NCBI RefSeq assembly: GCF_038738535.1
Contig: NZ_CP046128.1
Span: 186,001 to 250,000 of the forward strand
Length of the DNA: 64,000 nucleotides
Source of the DNA: Bacillus pumilus
GTDB lineage: Bacteria; Bacillota; Bacilli; Bacillales; Bacillaceae
Reading direction: 5' to 3'
Shown here in pieces: positions 10,074 through 19,155 of the stretch; the first letter of the stretch is position 1, and each line of letters begins with the position of its first letter. A model generated the notes under the pieces. The model had not been told where the DNA came from. It saw nothing but the letters and a program-made list of their open reading frames with translations, and did not search any database. The translations under genes and the position numbers were made by a program.

Positions 10074-10991
10074 TTGAATATGCTGGAGTGTCAAGGGCTG
10101 ACGAAATCGTATGGTCGGCATGAAGTTTTAAAAAACGTTTCGTTTTCTGTTGGGGAGGTTGGTTGTGTAGGATTTTTAGGAGCCAATGGAGCGGGGAAGA
10201 CAACGACGATTCGGATTCTGACGGGGCTTGCTCGTCCTACGTCTGGCGTCGTGAAGGTGGCGGGTATGGATGTGATAAAGGACATGGATGACATCAGTCA
10301 TGTGATTGGATATTGTCCGCAGCAGCCTGCATTTTATCAGGATATGACAGGTCAGGAGTGGATGCATTGGGTTGGCGGGTTATTTCAATTAGAGGAAAAA
10401 GTCATTCGCTCCAAAACTGAGGAGCTGCTGAAGCTTTGCCGTGTGTATGAGGCGAAGGATCGTGCCATAGGCAGCTACAGCGGAGGCATGAAGCAGAGGC
10501 TCGCCATTGCACAGGCGCTTATCAATAGCCCGAAGGTTCTTATTTTGGATGAGCCTGTGTCTGCACTTGATCCAATGGGAAGAAAAGACGTCCTGACTTT
10601 GATTGAGCGTTTAAAGCATGAGATGCTGATCTTTATGTCGACCCATATTTTAGATGACATTGAAAGAGTGGCGGATCATATTATCATGATCAACAGCGGG
10701 AAAATTGAAATGTCCTCTTCGATGAAACAGATCAAAGAAGACTATATCCAGCCAGTGATTGAATTTCAATTAGAACAAAAGAATACGAAATTAGTGGCTT
10801 TATTAAAAGAGCAGGATTGGATGGAGGAATGCATTGAGGCAGGGGACGGTTATCAGGTGCGAGTGAACGATCAACAAATGGCGTTGAAGGAGCTGCCTGG
10901 TCTCATCTCTGAAACTGGCGGTGTTCTCCTCCATTATCGACTATCTAAGCTGACGCTTGAAGATATTTTCATGAAGGTTGTGAATGCATGA
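10074..10991 (+). CDS. yxlF: ABC transporter ATP-binding protein, YxlF-like
   Basis: 305 residues. Walker A GANGAGKTT, Q-loop YCPQQP, signature YSGGMKQR and Walker B VLILDEP are all intact, with a C-terminal accessory region of about 90 residues typical of ABC-2 export ATPases. TTG 10074 fits the AGGGGGGAT site best; ATG 10080 is a possible alternative. It overlaps the permease start by four bases (ATGA). Inferred to power the YxlG-like permease; the substrate is unknown. Confidence 0.88.
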   Translation: MNMLECQGLTKSYGRHEVLKNVSFSVGEVGCVGFLGANGAGKTTTIRILTGLARPTSGVVKVAGMDVIKDMDDISHVIGYCPQQPAFYQDMTGQEWMHWVGGLFQLEEKVIRSKTEELLKLCRVYEAKDRAIGSYSGGMKQRLAIAQALINSPKVLILDEPVSALDPMGRKDVLTLIERLKHEMLIFMSTHILDDIERVADHIIMINSGKIEMSSSMKQIKEDYIQPVIEFQLEQKNTKLVALLKEQDWMEECIEAGDGYQVRVNDQQMALKELPGLISETGGVLLHYRLSKLTLEDIFMKVVNA

Positions 10992-11752
10992 TGATGCTGA
11001 AAAAGGAATTTAGGGAGTTATTCACTAGTTATAAAATTTTATTTGTGCCGATCATTTTTACGATTTTAATGATCACACAGCCTATTACGCTCAAAATGCT
11101 GCCGGATCTTTTATCGAAATCAGCTAATTTACCTGAAGGGTCCACATTTTATATACCAGAGCCTAGCGCTGGTGAGGCTTTAGCGAGTGCATTGAGTAAG
11201 TTCGATTCGCTTGGCGTTTTTATTCTCATTATGATCGTGATGGGGACGATTGCGGGAGAGCGTGCCTCTGGGGTGACGGCGATGATTATGGTGAAGCCGA
11301 TCAGTCGAATGAGTTATTATGTCTCAAAAATATGCGCCTATGCTGGTTTGACCTTGTTTAGTTTGGTGGTGGCAGTGCTTGCCTCCGTTTATTATGTGGA
11401 CATCCAATTTGGGCATGTGGATTGGGTCAATGTGGTAAAAGGAACACTTCTTTATTATCCAAATTTATTGCTGATTGTGGTATCGACCATTTGTGCTTCG
11501 GCGTTCTTTCAACGTTCTGTCACAGCCGGCGGTGTATCGCTTGTGATCAACCTTATTCTATTTACCGTTCCTTCATTTTATGAGGATACATTAGGGAAGT
11601 TTGCGCCTAAAGGCGTGACAAGTGCGGCAGAGGAGATGATTCATAGAGGGACTTATTCGGATCAGACTCTTACAAGCTTTCTAGGTGTATCGGTATTGAT
11701 TGTTATCTTTTTTCTCATTGGATGGTTTCTTTTTAGAAAACAAGAATTATAG
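10988..11752 (+). CDS. yxlG: ABC-2 type permease, YxlG-like
   Basis: 254 residues with about six membrane segments: 15-35, 75-95, 115-140, 155-175, 180-200 and a last helix before the RKQEL end. The large extracytoplasmic loop between the first two helices and the GERASGVTAMIMVKPISR coupling segment are typical of ABC-2 permeases. Translationally coupled to the ATPase by an ATGA overlap. With yxlE and yxlF it forms a probable exporter of unknown substrate. Confidence 0.84.
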   Translation: MMMLKKEFRELFTSYKILFVPIIFTILMITQPITLKMLPDLLSKSANLPEGSTFYIPEPSAGEALASALSKFDSLGVFILIMIVMGTIAGERASGVTAMIMVKPISRMSYYVSKICAYAGLTLFSLVVAVLASVYYVDIQFGHVDWVNVVKGTLLYYPNLLLIVVSTICASAFFQRSVTAGGVSLVINLILFTVPSFYEDTLGKFAPKGVTSAAEEMIHRGTYSDQTLTSFLGVSVLIVIFFLIGWFLFRKQEL

Positions 11753-11868
11753 GTTGCTGTTGCGATTGCTTCTTCAGGTTTACTATGAGCATAAAAATCT
11801 GAATACGGTAGAAAGTTTGATATGATGGATAAAAATTGACTGTATTTTCAGAAAAGGGGTTTTTATTC

Positions 11869-12272
11869 ATGAGAACATCACGTAATCCTGAGACCATTCA
11901 CCCGCCAGTCGCACCATATACCCATCAAATAGAGACAACTGGACCACAGCGGTGGTTAACCCTATCAGGTCAAGTGGGAATGGAGGCGGATGGAACAATC
12001 CCAGAGAGCCCGTTGGAGCAGCTCGAACTAGCGTTAGAGAATGTGAAACGAAACGTAGAAGCGGCAGATATGGCCGTGGAAGATATAACGAAACTAGTAT
12101 TTTATCTCGTGGGAGAGTTCGATGCTGAGTGCGAATCATGGGGCAGTTCTTAGGTGATCATCTGCCTTGTATGACGATGATTTATGTAGTTGCCTTGGCT
12201 TCTCCTGCTTTGAAGGTAGAGGTGGATGCTTGGGCGTGTCAGGAGATGGGTTTGGGTGATGGGGCGGTTTGA
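11869..12272 (+). pseudogene. RidA/YjgF-family gene broken by a frameshift
   Basis: ATG 11869 (site AAAAGGGG) opens a RidA-like protein (RNPETIHPP..., LSGQVGM, VEDITKLVFYLVGEFDAE). The frame then stops at 12151-12153. A one-base shift near 12130 restores the usual C-terminus (MGQFLGDHLPCMTMIYVVAL...VEVDAWACQ) down to a TGA at 12270-12272. The substrate-binding Arg expected before 'VVAL' is absent, as in non-deaminase Rid subgroups. The lesion could be a sequencing error; otherwise the gene is dead. Confidence 0.75.
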
Positions 12273-12297
12273 GGGAATAACTGTTTAATAGATAAAG

Positions 12298-12328
12298 GAT
12301 TAGGATACTGTCGCCTAATCTTTTTTTA
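12298..12328 (+). terminator. Terminator after the RidA-like remnant
   Basis: Stem GATTAGG / CCTAATC followed by seven T. Confidence 0.85.
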
Positions 12329-12387
12329 TTTTGTACATGATATATTTTCTTAATCCGTTGTACATAGAATAGATTACCTCATTCCTA

Positions 12388-12416
12388 TTACCTTGTTATT
12401 CTCTATATGGTAATAT
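12388..12416 (+). promoter_or_regulatory. Putative sigma-A promoter of the following ABC operon
   Basis: TTACCT (12388-12393), 17-bp spacer, TAATAT (12411-12416). ATTACC/GGTAAT arms around it form an imperfect inverted repeat that could bind a regulator. Confidence 0.4.
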
Positions 12417-12513
12417 TAGGGTAAGTGGTTAGTGGGTCTAATGACATTCGCTTTTCATCTTATAACACACCATAGATAAGCATACATCACTCTAATAGTA
12501 AGGGAGAGATTTG

Positions 12514-13236
12514 ATGCCATTCATGGAGGTTCAGAATATAAGCAAACGATACAGTAATGGTGATGGGATAGAGGGCCTGTCATTTTCCATAGAAGCAGGA
12601 GAAGTTGTGGCGCTGCTTGGGCCGAATGGCGCCGGGAAGACGACAACGATTCGGTGTTTAACGGGTCTATATAAACCAGATGGAGGGGAAATTCTCATTG
12701 AGGGTTTCCCGCCTGGTCATTCCCATGTCCAAAAACAAGTAGCTCTTATTCCTGATCAGCCGTATTTGTATCCAGACTTAACGGCTGCTGAACATGTTCA
12801 GTTCCGTGCTCGTGGATATCATAAAGGCTTAAAACAGATCAAGGAAAAGGTATATGGAGCGTTGAAAGAAGTACATATGGAAAAAAAGATGAACGAACTG
12901 TGCGGAAGGCTGTCAAGAGGTCAAAAGCAGCGTGTCGTCTTAGCAGGGGCCATTGTTCAAGATGCCTCCCTTTTTATATTAGATGAACCGACTGTTGGGT
13001 TAGATATTGCGTCAAAACAGTGGCTGTCGGATTGGCTGAGACAAAAAAGCAGTCAAGGTGGGTCGGTCTTTGTGTCGACTCATAGTCTGGAGTTCGTTCT
13101 CGATACGGCCAGCAGGGTGGTATTGATTCGAGACGGTGCCATCATGAAGAATATGGATGTTCCTCAATTAAAGGAAGAACAGATTGAGTGGAGGGCAGAA
13201 GTCATTCAACTTCTGGGGGAGTGGTCAAGTGAATAA
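12514..13236 (+). CDS. ABC transporter ATP-binding protein
   Basis: 240 residues. Walker A GPNGAGKTTT, signature LSRGQKQR (Arg in place of the second Gly), Walker B LFILDEP, D-loop TVGLD and switch His in VSTHS are present. ATG 12514 is preferred over TTG 12511 for its distance from AAGGGAGAG. The stop overlaps the GTG of the permease by eight bases, so the pair is coupled. No sign of a periplasmic binding protein; export or membrane-stress function is inferred. Confidence 0.88.
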   Translation: MPFMEVQNISKRYSNGDGIEGLSFSIEAGEVVALLGPNGAGKTTTIRCLTGLYKPDGGEILIEGFPPGHSHVQKQVALIPDQPYLYPDLTAAEHVQFRARGYHKGLKQIKEKVYGALKEVHMEKKMNELCGRLSRGQKQRVVLAGAIVQDASLFILDEPTVGLDIASKQWLSDWLRQKSSQGGSVFVSTHSLEFVLDTASRVVLIRDGAIMKNMDVPQLKEEQIEWRAEVIQLLGEWSSE

Positions 13237-14650
13237 CACACTCTCCCTTTTATGGATGAAATCTCAAAGGCGCTTGATCAGTAAAAATCAAGAAAAGAAA
13301 ATGCCTTTTGTGATCTTACTTCTTTTCATTGCGGCAATTGGTTTTCAGCTAAGCGCAGTTTCAAGTATGGGTGATTGGAATACGGTTGCAGCTGGATGGA
13401 TCATTGTCAGTTTGTTTGTTCTCTATACGGGGTTTGGCTTGTTTACAAATCGACTCCCTAGTCAAATGAACGATATCATTTGGTTATATGGAAATGGCGC
13501 TTCTCTATGGACAGTTGTCATCAGTGTATGGTTGTATCACATTTTTTGGCGAGGGGCTCTTCTCATTGTCTCTGCTGTGGCTGCGGATCTTCTTCTGTTT
13601 TTTATGACGCAGCAGTACCCGTTTCTGCTTGGAAAATCACTCATCCTGACAGGGCTGTTATGTTTGATCGAAACTTGGATGATTGCGATGTCTTGTGCTA
13701 GAACCATTCGAGTATACAAGCGCCTGCTCTTACTCGGTTTTGTATTGATGTTTGGCTTCTTTGCACTGCTTGTTTTGAATCAATTCATGATGAAACAGCC
13801 CTTCTTGATGAACATTGCTGATTCTTTGATGTTTCAAGCTGGACGTATGTTCGAAGAGTTCTCCATTCTTTCTTTCTTCATCTTTATTGGAGTAATGTTC
13901 CTATCTTTCCTGATGATGTACAAGGCTAGTCATCGTTTAGAGATGAAGGAGTCTTTAGTCAAGGAGGCAGTATTTTGGGAAGAATTTGAGGGGAAACATA
14001 TTCAATCAAGTCCAATCGTTCAAAAAAAGGGCAAGACGTGGTGGGGGCTTCCGTCATTAACGGGCAGCTGGGCTTTTCTTTGGATTGAATTATTGCTGCT
14101 AAAAAAGTATGCGACCTTCCATTTGTTATCTACCATGCTGTTAATTGGTACTTACTATGTCGTCCTTACTTATTTTTCAGATTGGCTGAATCTATTCTTA
14201 ATCGTCATCGCTGCATCCGTTCTTTTTAGTTCATATTATGCGGGGATTGTAAGACACGCACAAACAGGAGTGCTCTATCTTTTTCCAGGCGCTTTATATC
14301 AAAAAATCATTCTGTTAGAAGTGTTTCAAACCTTTTGGCTGTATGCGTTCTACTTGATTTCACTTTATTTGGTTGAGATTCAGGATGTATTGTATTGGAC
14401 CTTATTTGGTGGAGGAGTTTATATATGGTTTTTGGTCATACGGCTCTTTGCCTTTATGCAGCCTCTGAGACGAGAAAAGAGTTTTGCTTTGGCCGCCTAT
14501 TATCGATCATTGCTATTTGCGTCTGTGATCAGTGCTGTGGTCATTATTAGCATTCATCTGTTCACTGATGGCTTGTTGACAGCAATTGTATCCCTAGTGG
14601 CTGGAGCTGTATTTTATGTGCTTTGTTATCGATACCGTGCGGTTCATTAA
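13229..14650 (+). CDS. Multi-span membrane protein, putative ABC permease
   Basis: 473 residues starting at GTG 13229 (site TCTGGGGGA); the frame is open further up but only within the ATPase gene. At least ten hydrophobic stretches, with a cytoplasmic loop near residues 250-270. I do not recognise a named family; architecture and coupling to the ATPase argue for the permease half of an ABC-2-like transporter. EcsB/YthQ-type proteins are the nearest idea, not established. Confidence 0.72.
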   Translation: MNNTLSLLWMKSQRRLISKNQEKKMPFVILLLFIAAIGFQLSAVSSMGDWNTVAAGWIIVSLFVLYTGFGLFTNRLPSQMNDIIWLYGNGASLWTVVISVWLYHIFWRGALLIVSAVAADLLLFFMTQQYPFLLGKSLILTGLLCLIETWMIAMSCARTIRVYKRLLLLGFVLMFGFFALLVLNQFMMKQPFLMNIADSLMFQAGRMFEEFSILSFFIFIGVMFLSFLMMYKASHRLEMKESLVKEAVFWEEFEGKHIQSSPIVQKKGKTWWGLPSLTGSWAFLWIELLLLKKYATFHLLSTMLLIGTYYVVLTYFSDWLNLFLIVIAASVLFSSYYAGIVRHAQTGVLYLFPGALYQKIILLEVFQTFWLYAFYLISLYLVEIQDVLYWTLFGGGVYIWFLVIRLFAFMQPLRREKSFALAAYYRSLLFASVISAVVIISIHLFTDGLLTAIVSLVAGAVFYVLCYRYRAVH

Positions 14651-14669
14651 AAAGAGGAGTTGATTGTCA

Positions 14670-15185
14670 ATGAAACCAGAAAATAAGCTGTCTCAATCAG
14701 TTCAACAATTGGCAAATACAAATGAAGTAACGATCATTCAAGCAATAGGGGAATTGAGAAAGTTCGGAAAAGATGCAGTGCCCGTCCTTGTTGAGGCTTT
14801 AAAAGAAAGAGGATCTCTGCGGAACATTGCAGCAGCTGTACTTGGTGAATTTGGAGCAGATGCGGGAGAAGCAGCTGAGCCGCTAGCCCAGCTATTAGAA
14901 AGTGACGAAGAGGATACAAGAATGGCCGCTGCCATGTCACTCATGAGGATTGGACAGCCCAGCTTGCCATTCCTTCTGGCACTGGCTAAACGTTATGAGG
15001 GACCTACTTGTTTCTGGGCATCATGGTGTATCTCTTGGATTGATCCATCAAAAATTGAAAAAAACATGTACGAGTGCTTAAAACAAGAACAAGAAAATCC
15101 AACAGGCAGCGTCACTCCTTTTGCTGCAGAGGAAGCATTAGGGAAAATTATCGCTTTTCAGCTAAAGGAAAAGGAGGATGAATAG
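14670..15185 (+). CDS. HEAT-repeat protein
   Basis: 171 residues, ATG 14670 behind AAGAGGAG (TTG 14664 is closer to the site and less likely). Tandem alpha-helical HEAT repeats are visible: VPVLVEALKERGSLRNIAAAVLGEFG, then AAEPLAQLLES...RMAAAMSLMRIG, then SLPFLLALAK. Such solenoids mediate protein contacts. It follows the permease by 19 bases, so it probably belongs to that operon and may dock on it; the function is otherwise unknown. Confidence 0.75.
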   Translation: MKPENKLSQSVQQLANTNEVTIIQAIGELRKFGKDAVPVLVEALKERGSLRNIAAAVLGEFGADAGEAAEPLAQLLESDEEDTRMAAAMSLMRIGQPSLPFLLALAKRYEGPTCFWASWCISWIDPSKIEKNMYECLKQEQENPTGSVTPFAAEEALGKIIAFQLKEKEDE

Positions 15186-15455
15186 TGGAAAAGCAAAAAC
15201 TCAATTGGCCTGAGCACCTTCCGTGGATTCATCCTTCAGATCAAAGGAAAAGTTAGAAAAACATTCAATTGGTTAGTAAGTGTAAGGGAGGAGAGAGTGT
15301 TGTTTCTATCAAACAAAGAATTAAAAAGAAACGCGGTTTTTTTCGCAGGGATTGGAGCGGTTTTGTTGATTTTAATGATATTGAAATGGTTTCCGATTCC
15401 TGCAGACTGGGAGCTGATGTTGATTTTTTTTGATTGGGGATTTTGTTTTATTTGA
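15185..15455 (+). other. Possible decayed small membrane-protein gene
   Basis: GTG 15185 gives a 23-residue peptide ending at 15256. A second frame, well placed behind GGGAGGAG with GTG 15297, gives 52 residues with one hydrophobic helix (NAVFFAGIGAVLLILMI) and stops at 15455. Just beyond, the other frame offers a plausible tail (LKRVMRKEENHHS). The pieces look like one or two small genes with frameshifts. Weak evidence; could be a genuine 52-residue peptide. Confidence 0.3.
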
Positions 15456-15507
15456 AACGTGTGATGCGGAAAGAAGAAAATCATCATTCATAATTCATCA
15501 GTAAGAT

Positions 15508-15538
15508 ACCTAGAATGTATATTCTAGGTTTTTTTATT
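15508..15538 (+). terminator. Intrinsic terminator
   Basis: Stem CCTAGAAT / ATTCTAGG with a four-base loop and a run of seven T. It ends the ABC/HEAT operon. Confidence 0.9.
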
Positions 15539-15638
15539 AAATTTACCTTAAAACGCATGTTTTTACATGGGTGTAGAGACCAATTTTTTGAAAGTGTGGT
15601 AGGATAAATATGCTTTTATATTTTCCGAAGGAGCTGTC

Positions 15639-16769
15639 GTGTTGAAGGGATCTAGGGTTGAGTTCATTGATAGTTTGCGTGGTTTTAGTTTATTAGGTAT
15701 TTTGATCGTGAATATGCTTAATTTTCAATATGATTATGATTTTGAGAAAATGTTTGATTCGAGTTTTTGGGGGCAGGAATTCGGAGTTTATCTGACGGAA
15801 ATTTTGTTCCAAGGGTCGTTTTATCCGATATTCTCTTTTTTGTTTGGGTATTCTTTTATCAAGCTGATTGAATCAACGAAAGCCAAGGGACTAAATACGA
15901 ATGCCATTGTCGTTCGCCGGGGCTTTGGTCTTATTGTGCTTGGGATGCTGCATTACATCTTTATTTGGAATGGTGACATTCTTCTTTATTATGGAGCTTG
16001 TACGTTTTTCTTGATGATGTTTTTGAGCAGCCGAATCAAAACAATGCTTATTTGGTCGGGTGTGTTAGGGGCGTTGTCTTTAGTCGTTGTGCCATATATG
16101 ATGAACTTTGTTTATGGGAATGATGATTTTTTAACCGATGTGTATGCGAAGGGTGCATATGGAGATATTTTGCTCAGCCGGATTACGGTTGAAGACGATA
16201 TGTTGATTGTGACCATTATTCTGGCGATCGTGACCATTACGCTTATGCCGATACTAGGGTTTCTTTTCGGTACGATGATGGTGGGTCCGTTCGCATTGCT
16301 TGGCATGGTGATTGGTAAACGAGGACATCTGACAGAAGAAGATCGAGGAATGGCCTATCGCAAAGGCTGGGTATGGATGATTGTCGTCGGGCTTGCGCTA
16401 AAATGTGCGACGTTCATTGATGCGCCTTGGAGTGAATTCGTTATGATTCTCGGTGGCTATGTGCTGGCGATCGGGTATATTCAAGCGTTTATTGTTTTTT
16501 ACTATTCGAAAGCAGCTCAAGGCCTCAAACGTCTGCTTGCAGGACTTGGCCGTTTGTCCCTATCAAATTATTTGGCGCAGTCGATCATTTGTACAACAAT
16601 TTTCTATTCTTATGGACTTGGTCTATTTGGACAGATGGGGTCAATGTTTGGACTGCTGCTCGCTGTCGGACTGTACACAGCACAGCTGTTCATCAGCTAT
16701 CTCTATTTGAAAAAATGGAGAAGAGGTCCGGTGGAGTGGATGATGGGAAAATGGGTGTATTGGAGATGA
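15639..16769 (+). CDS. DUF418 (YeiB-like) membrane protein
   Basis: 376 residues. The N-terminal motif RVEFIDSLRGFSLLGILIVNM is diagnostic of DUF418 proteins, and the C-terminal domain (GRLSLSNYLAQSII...KKWRRGPVEWMMGKWVYW) matches the same family. About ten membrane helices. GTG 15639 sits behind GAAGGAG; TTG 15642 is adjacent. Function unknown; the fold is related to acyltransferase-like membrane proteins. Monocistronic, with its own terminator. Confidence 0.85.
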   Translation: MLKGSRVEFIDSLRGFSLLGILIVNMLNFQYDYDFEKMFDSSFWGQEFGVYLTEILFQGSFYPIFSFLFGYSFIKLIESTKAKGLNTNAIVVRRGFGLIVLGMLHYIFIWNGDILLYYGACTFFLMMFLSSRIKTMLIWSGVLGALSLVVVPYMMNFVYGNDDFLTDVYAKGAYGDILLSRITVEDDMLIVTIILAIVTITLMPILGFLFGTMMVGPFALLGMVIGKRGHLTEEDRGMAYRKGWVWMIVVGLALKCATFIDAPWSEFVMILGGYVLAIGYIQAFIVFYYSKAAQGLKRLLAGLGRLSLSNYLAQSIICTTIFYSYGLGLFGQMGSMFGLLLAVGLYTAQLFISYLYLKKWRRGPVEWMMGKWVYWR

Positions 16770-16783
16770 ATTTTGTTGGGGAA

Positions 16784-16818
16784 GGCCGCATAGCTGAAGA
16801 GCTGTGCGGTTTTTTTTA
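16784..16818 (+). terminator. Terminator after the DUF418 gene
   Basis: Stem CCGCATAGCT / AGCTGTGCGG with a GAAG loop and nine T. Confidence 0.93.
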
Positions 16819-16841
16819 GTTGAGTTGCAATCAAAAAATGG

Positions 16842-16888
16842 TTGATTATTCTTTCAGTGTGTATATAATGTGTATATAGTGTATATAC
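16842..16888 (+). promoter_or_regulatory. Promoter with three GTGTATATA repeats (GntR operator candidate)
   Basis: TTGATT (16842-16847) and TATAAT (16864-16869) with a 16-bp spacer. GTGTATATA occurs at 16859, 16870 and 16879, covering the -10 and the start site; the last extends to the palindrome GTATATAC. It lies directly before a YtrA-type repressor gene, so autoregulation is inferred. Confidence 0.6.
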
Positions 16889-16932
16889 AATATTTCGTTC
16901 CAAACACCAGTACAGAAAAAAGAGGTTTTTAT

Positions 16933-17304
16933 ATGCAGATTACGATTTCAAACCACTCTAAGGAGCCCATTTATGAGCAAATTACGAATCAAATCAAATC
17001 GATGATTTTAACGGGGGAGCTGGCGGAAGGCTCGGCACTGCCGTCTATTCGAAAGCTGGCGAAGGATTTGCAAATTAGCGTCATCACAACAAAGCGAGCA
17101 TATGAAGAGTTAGAGAAGGCAGGATTTATTTATTCGATTGTAGGCAAGGGATCATTTGTTGCGGAACAAAACCTAGAGGTCATGAGAGAGAAAAAATTGA
17201 AGGTGATTGAGGATCAGCTTGGAGCGGTTGTCACAAACGGCAAGGAATTAGGCTTATCTTTTGATGAATTGCAGCAGTTATTAAAGTTCTTGTATAAGGA
17301 GTGA
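16933..17304 (+). CDS. GntR-family regulator, YtrA type
   Basis: 123 residues. Winged helix-turn-helix with the GntR pattern EPIYEQITNQIKSMILTGELAEGSALPSIRKLAKDL...TTKRAYEELEKAGFI, followed by only a short C-terminal extension. That is the YtrA subfamily, which controls ABC transporters. ATG 16933 behind AAAAGAGG; the upstream ATG at 16870 lies in the operator. It heads the regulator-ATPase-permease operon, like YtrA/YhcF in Bacillus or PmtR in staphylococci. Confidence 0.88.
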   Translation: MQITISNHSKEPIYEQITNQIKSMILTGELAEGSALPSIRKLAKDLQISVITTKRAYEELEKAGFIYSIVGKGSFVAEQNLEVMREKKLKVIEDQLGAVVTNGKELGLSFDELQQLLKFLYKE

Positions 17305-17309
17305 GATGA

Positions 17310-18185
17310 GTGGAGCATGTGATTGAATTCAAAGGAGTATCAAAACGATTCAAGGACTTTTCTGTTCAGAATCTTGATTTACAGGTCAAAAAAGGCTTTG
17401 TTACAGGGTTTATTGGGGAAAATGGAGCCGGTAAGTCGACCACCATTAAAATGATCATGAATTTGTTAAAACCAGATTCAGGTGAGGTCAAGATTTTCGG
17501 ATTAGATTATCACACCCATGAAAAAGAGATTAAGGAACGAATCGGCTTTGTTTACGATGCCAACGTTTTTTTCCCAGGTTTGAATTTAAAAGACATTAAA
17601 CGGATTGTGGCACCTGCTTATAAACGCTGGGATGACCGTCTTTTCCATCAATATATTGAACAGTTTGGCCTGCCCCTGCATAAAGCAATCAAAACATTCT
17701 CAAAAGGGATGCAGATGAAGGCGTCACTTGCGATTGCGCTATCACATCATGCAGAGCTGATTATCATGGATGAGCCAACAGCCGGTTTAGACCCAGTTTT
17801 TAGAAGAGAGCTGTTAGGAACGTTACAAGAGTTAATGATTGATGAGAACCGGACCATATTTTTCTCAACACATATGACAACAGATTTAGACCGGATTGCG
17901 GATTATATTGCGTTTATACAAAATGGACAATTGGTCTTTCAACAGTCGGTTCATGATGTAGCGGAGAATTATGCGCTGGTGAAAGGAAACCTGGATTTAT
18001 TGGATCGAGACACAGAAAAGGCTTTTGTCCATATTCAGCGTACAGCAGCAGGGTTTGAAGCATTAACAGATCGGATCGGTGAAGTGAATCATATTTTTGG
18101 AGACGCTGTTGTGATCGAACCGGCGTCGCTTGAGGATATCATGTTTTATTTGAAAGGCGGGGTGGCGCATGTTTCATTTAATTAA
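17310..18185 (+). CDS. ABC transporter ATP-binding protein, YtrB/PmtA-like
   Basis: 291 residues; GTG 17310. Walker A GENGAGKST, degenerate signature FSKGMQMK, Walker B LIIMDEP, D-loop TAGLD, switch His in FSTHM. The signature Ser-Lys-Gly form and the 'YDANVFFPGL' region after the Q position are typical of the subgroup paired with YtrA-type regulators. Overlaps the permease by 17 bases. Probably exports a cell-envelope-active peptide or amphiphile; inferred from PmtRAB and Ytr relatives. Confidence 0.87.
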   Translation: MEHVIEFKGVSKRFKDFSVQNLDLQVKKGFVTGFIGENGAGKSTTIKMIMNLLKPDSGEVKIFGLDYHTHEKEIKERIGFVYDANVFFPGLNLKDIKRIVAPAYKRWDDRLFHQYIEQFGLPLHKAIKTFSKGMQMKASLAIALSHHAELIIMDEPTAGLDPVFRRELLGTLQELMIDENRTIFFSTHMTTDLDRIADYIAFIQNGQLVFQQSVHDVAENYALVKGNLDLLDRDTEKAFVHIQRTAAGFEALTDRIGEVNHIFGDAVVIEPASLEDIMFYLKGGVAHVSFN

Positions 18186-18774
18186 GCGTGATGTGATTTT
18201 GCAGAAAAAGCAGCTGATTATTTTCCTTCCGTTTATCTTATTTTTTATTCTCATGGATGCGCATCCGGCATTGACGTTTCTAGTCGCTAGTTTCTTCATT
18301 CCTTTTAACACATATGCGTACGACGAGAAGGCAGAAACGAATATTCTATTAAACTCTTTGCCTTATACACGTAAAGAAATTATCGCATCACGTTATCTTG
18401 GTGCCGTTTTCTATATGATTATCGCAATCGGGCTGACAAGTGCTGCTTTATTTGTTTTTGGGAAGCTGTTTTCGCTGACGGATATTGCGATTGGCAGCGG
18501 GCTGTTTTTATTGTTTGCGGCGTGTACGTTTCCATTGTTTTATATCTTGAAGCCTGGCTATATCACAACGGCAGTGATTATTGGCTTTATCCTTTTATCT
18601 GGTATAGGACCGCCATTTGTTGCCTATTTAGCGGAGCAATTCAGTGGGATCACAGATTTTATCATGAAATTATCGATACCTATTTTATATACTGGGTCAG
18701 CTGTGCTGATTATGCTTATCTACCTGCTGTCTTGGGGGCTTTCTACTGCTATTTATCAGAGGAAAGTGTTCTAG
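18169..18774 (+). CDS. ABC-2 type permease (small, PmtB-like)
   Basis: 201 residues, six predicted helices. The N-terminal LIKRDVILQKKQLIIFLPFI and the coupling segment YDEKAETNILLNSLPYTRKEIIASRYLGA are characteristic of the ABC2_membrane_5-like family. Coupled to the ATPase by overlap. Third gene of the GntR-headed operon. Confidence 0.84.
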   Translation: MFHLIKRDVILQKKQLIIFLPFILFFILMDAHPALTFLVASFFIPFNTYAYDEKAETNILLNSLPYTRKEIIASRYLGAVFYMIIAIGLTSAALFVFGKLFSLTDIAIGSGLFLLFAACTFPLFYILKPGYITTAVIIGFILLSGIGPPFVAYLAEQFSGITDFIMKLSIPILYTGSAVLIMLIYLLSWGLSTAIYQRKVF

Positions 18775-18840
18775 GAAAAATAGCTGAATCTATTCAAAGT
18801 AGATCATGACCGCAATTATGATCAAGTAGAGGTGAGCGAG

Positions 18841-19155
18841 ATGATGTATAGTCTGTCACGCAAGAGGCGATTTTCTATTTTGAGTCGCATTTGATGGATG
18901 AGCTGTATTAAGGCAGGTGCCTGAAATAGTGGGGAATTCTCATTTTCATTTCAATATGCGATTGTTTTAGATATCCCTTCTCACAGTGAATCCATTCATT
19001 TTGGTGTCTTGCTCAGCGGCAAGGGAACGGTATGGGCAGATGGGTTTCGATTTGAGGAAGTGAATGAGAAGACACCTACAACCAATATGGTGGAGGATTC
19101 TGCATTGCCAGATGTTCCAGTGAATTTACAGTTTGAGCTTGAGGAGACCGTGTGA
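18841..19155 (+). pseudogene. Remnant of an AraC-like regulator gene
   Basis: No intact frame. One frame near 18855-18910 encodes VTQEAIFYFESHLMDELY, resembling the N-terminus of AraC-type regulators. From about 18934 to the TGA at 19153-19155 another stretch encodes an intact C-terminus (IVLDIPSHSESIHFGVLL, GKGTVWADGFRFEEV..., PVNLQFELEETV) of the kind I associate with ligand-binding AraC proteins. The middle is missing. The family assignment is tentative; the decay is clear. Confidence 0.55.
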
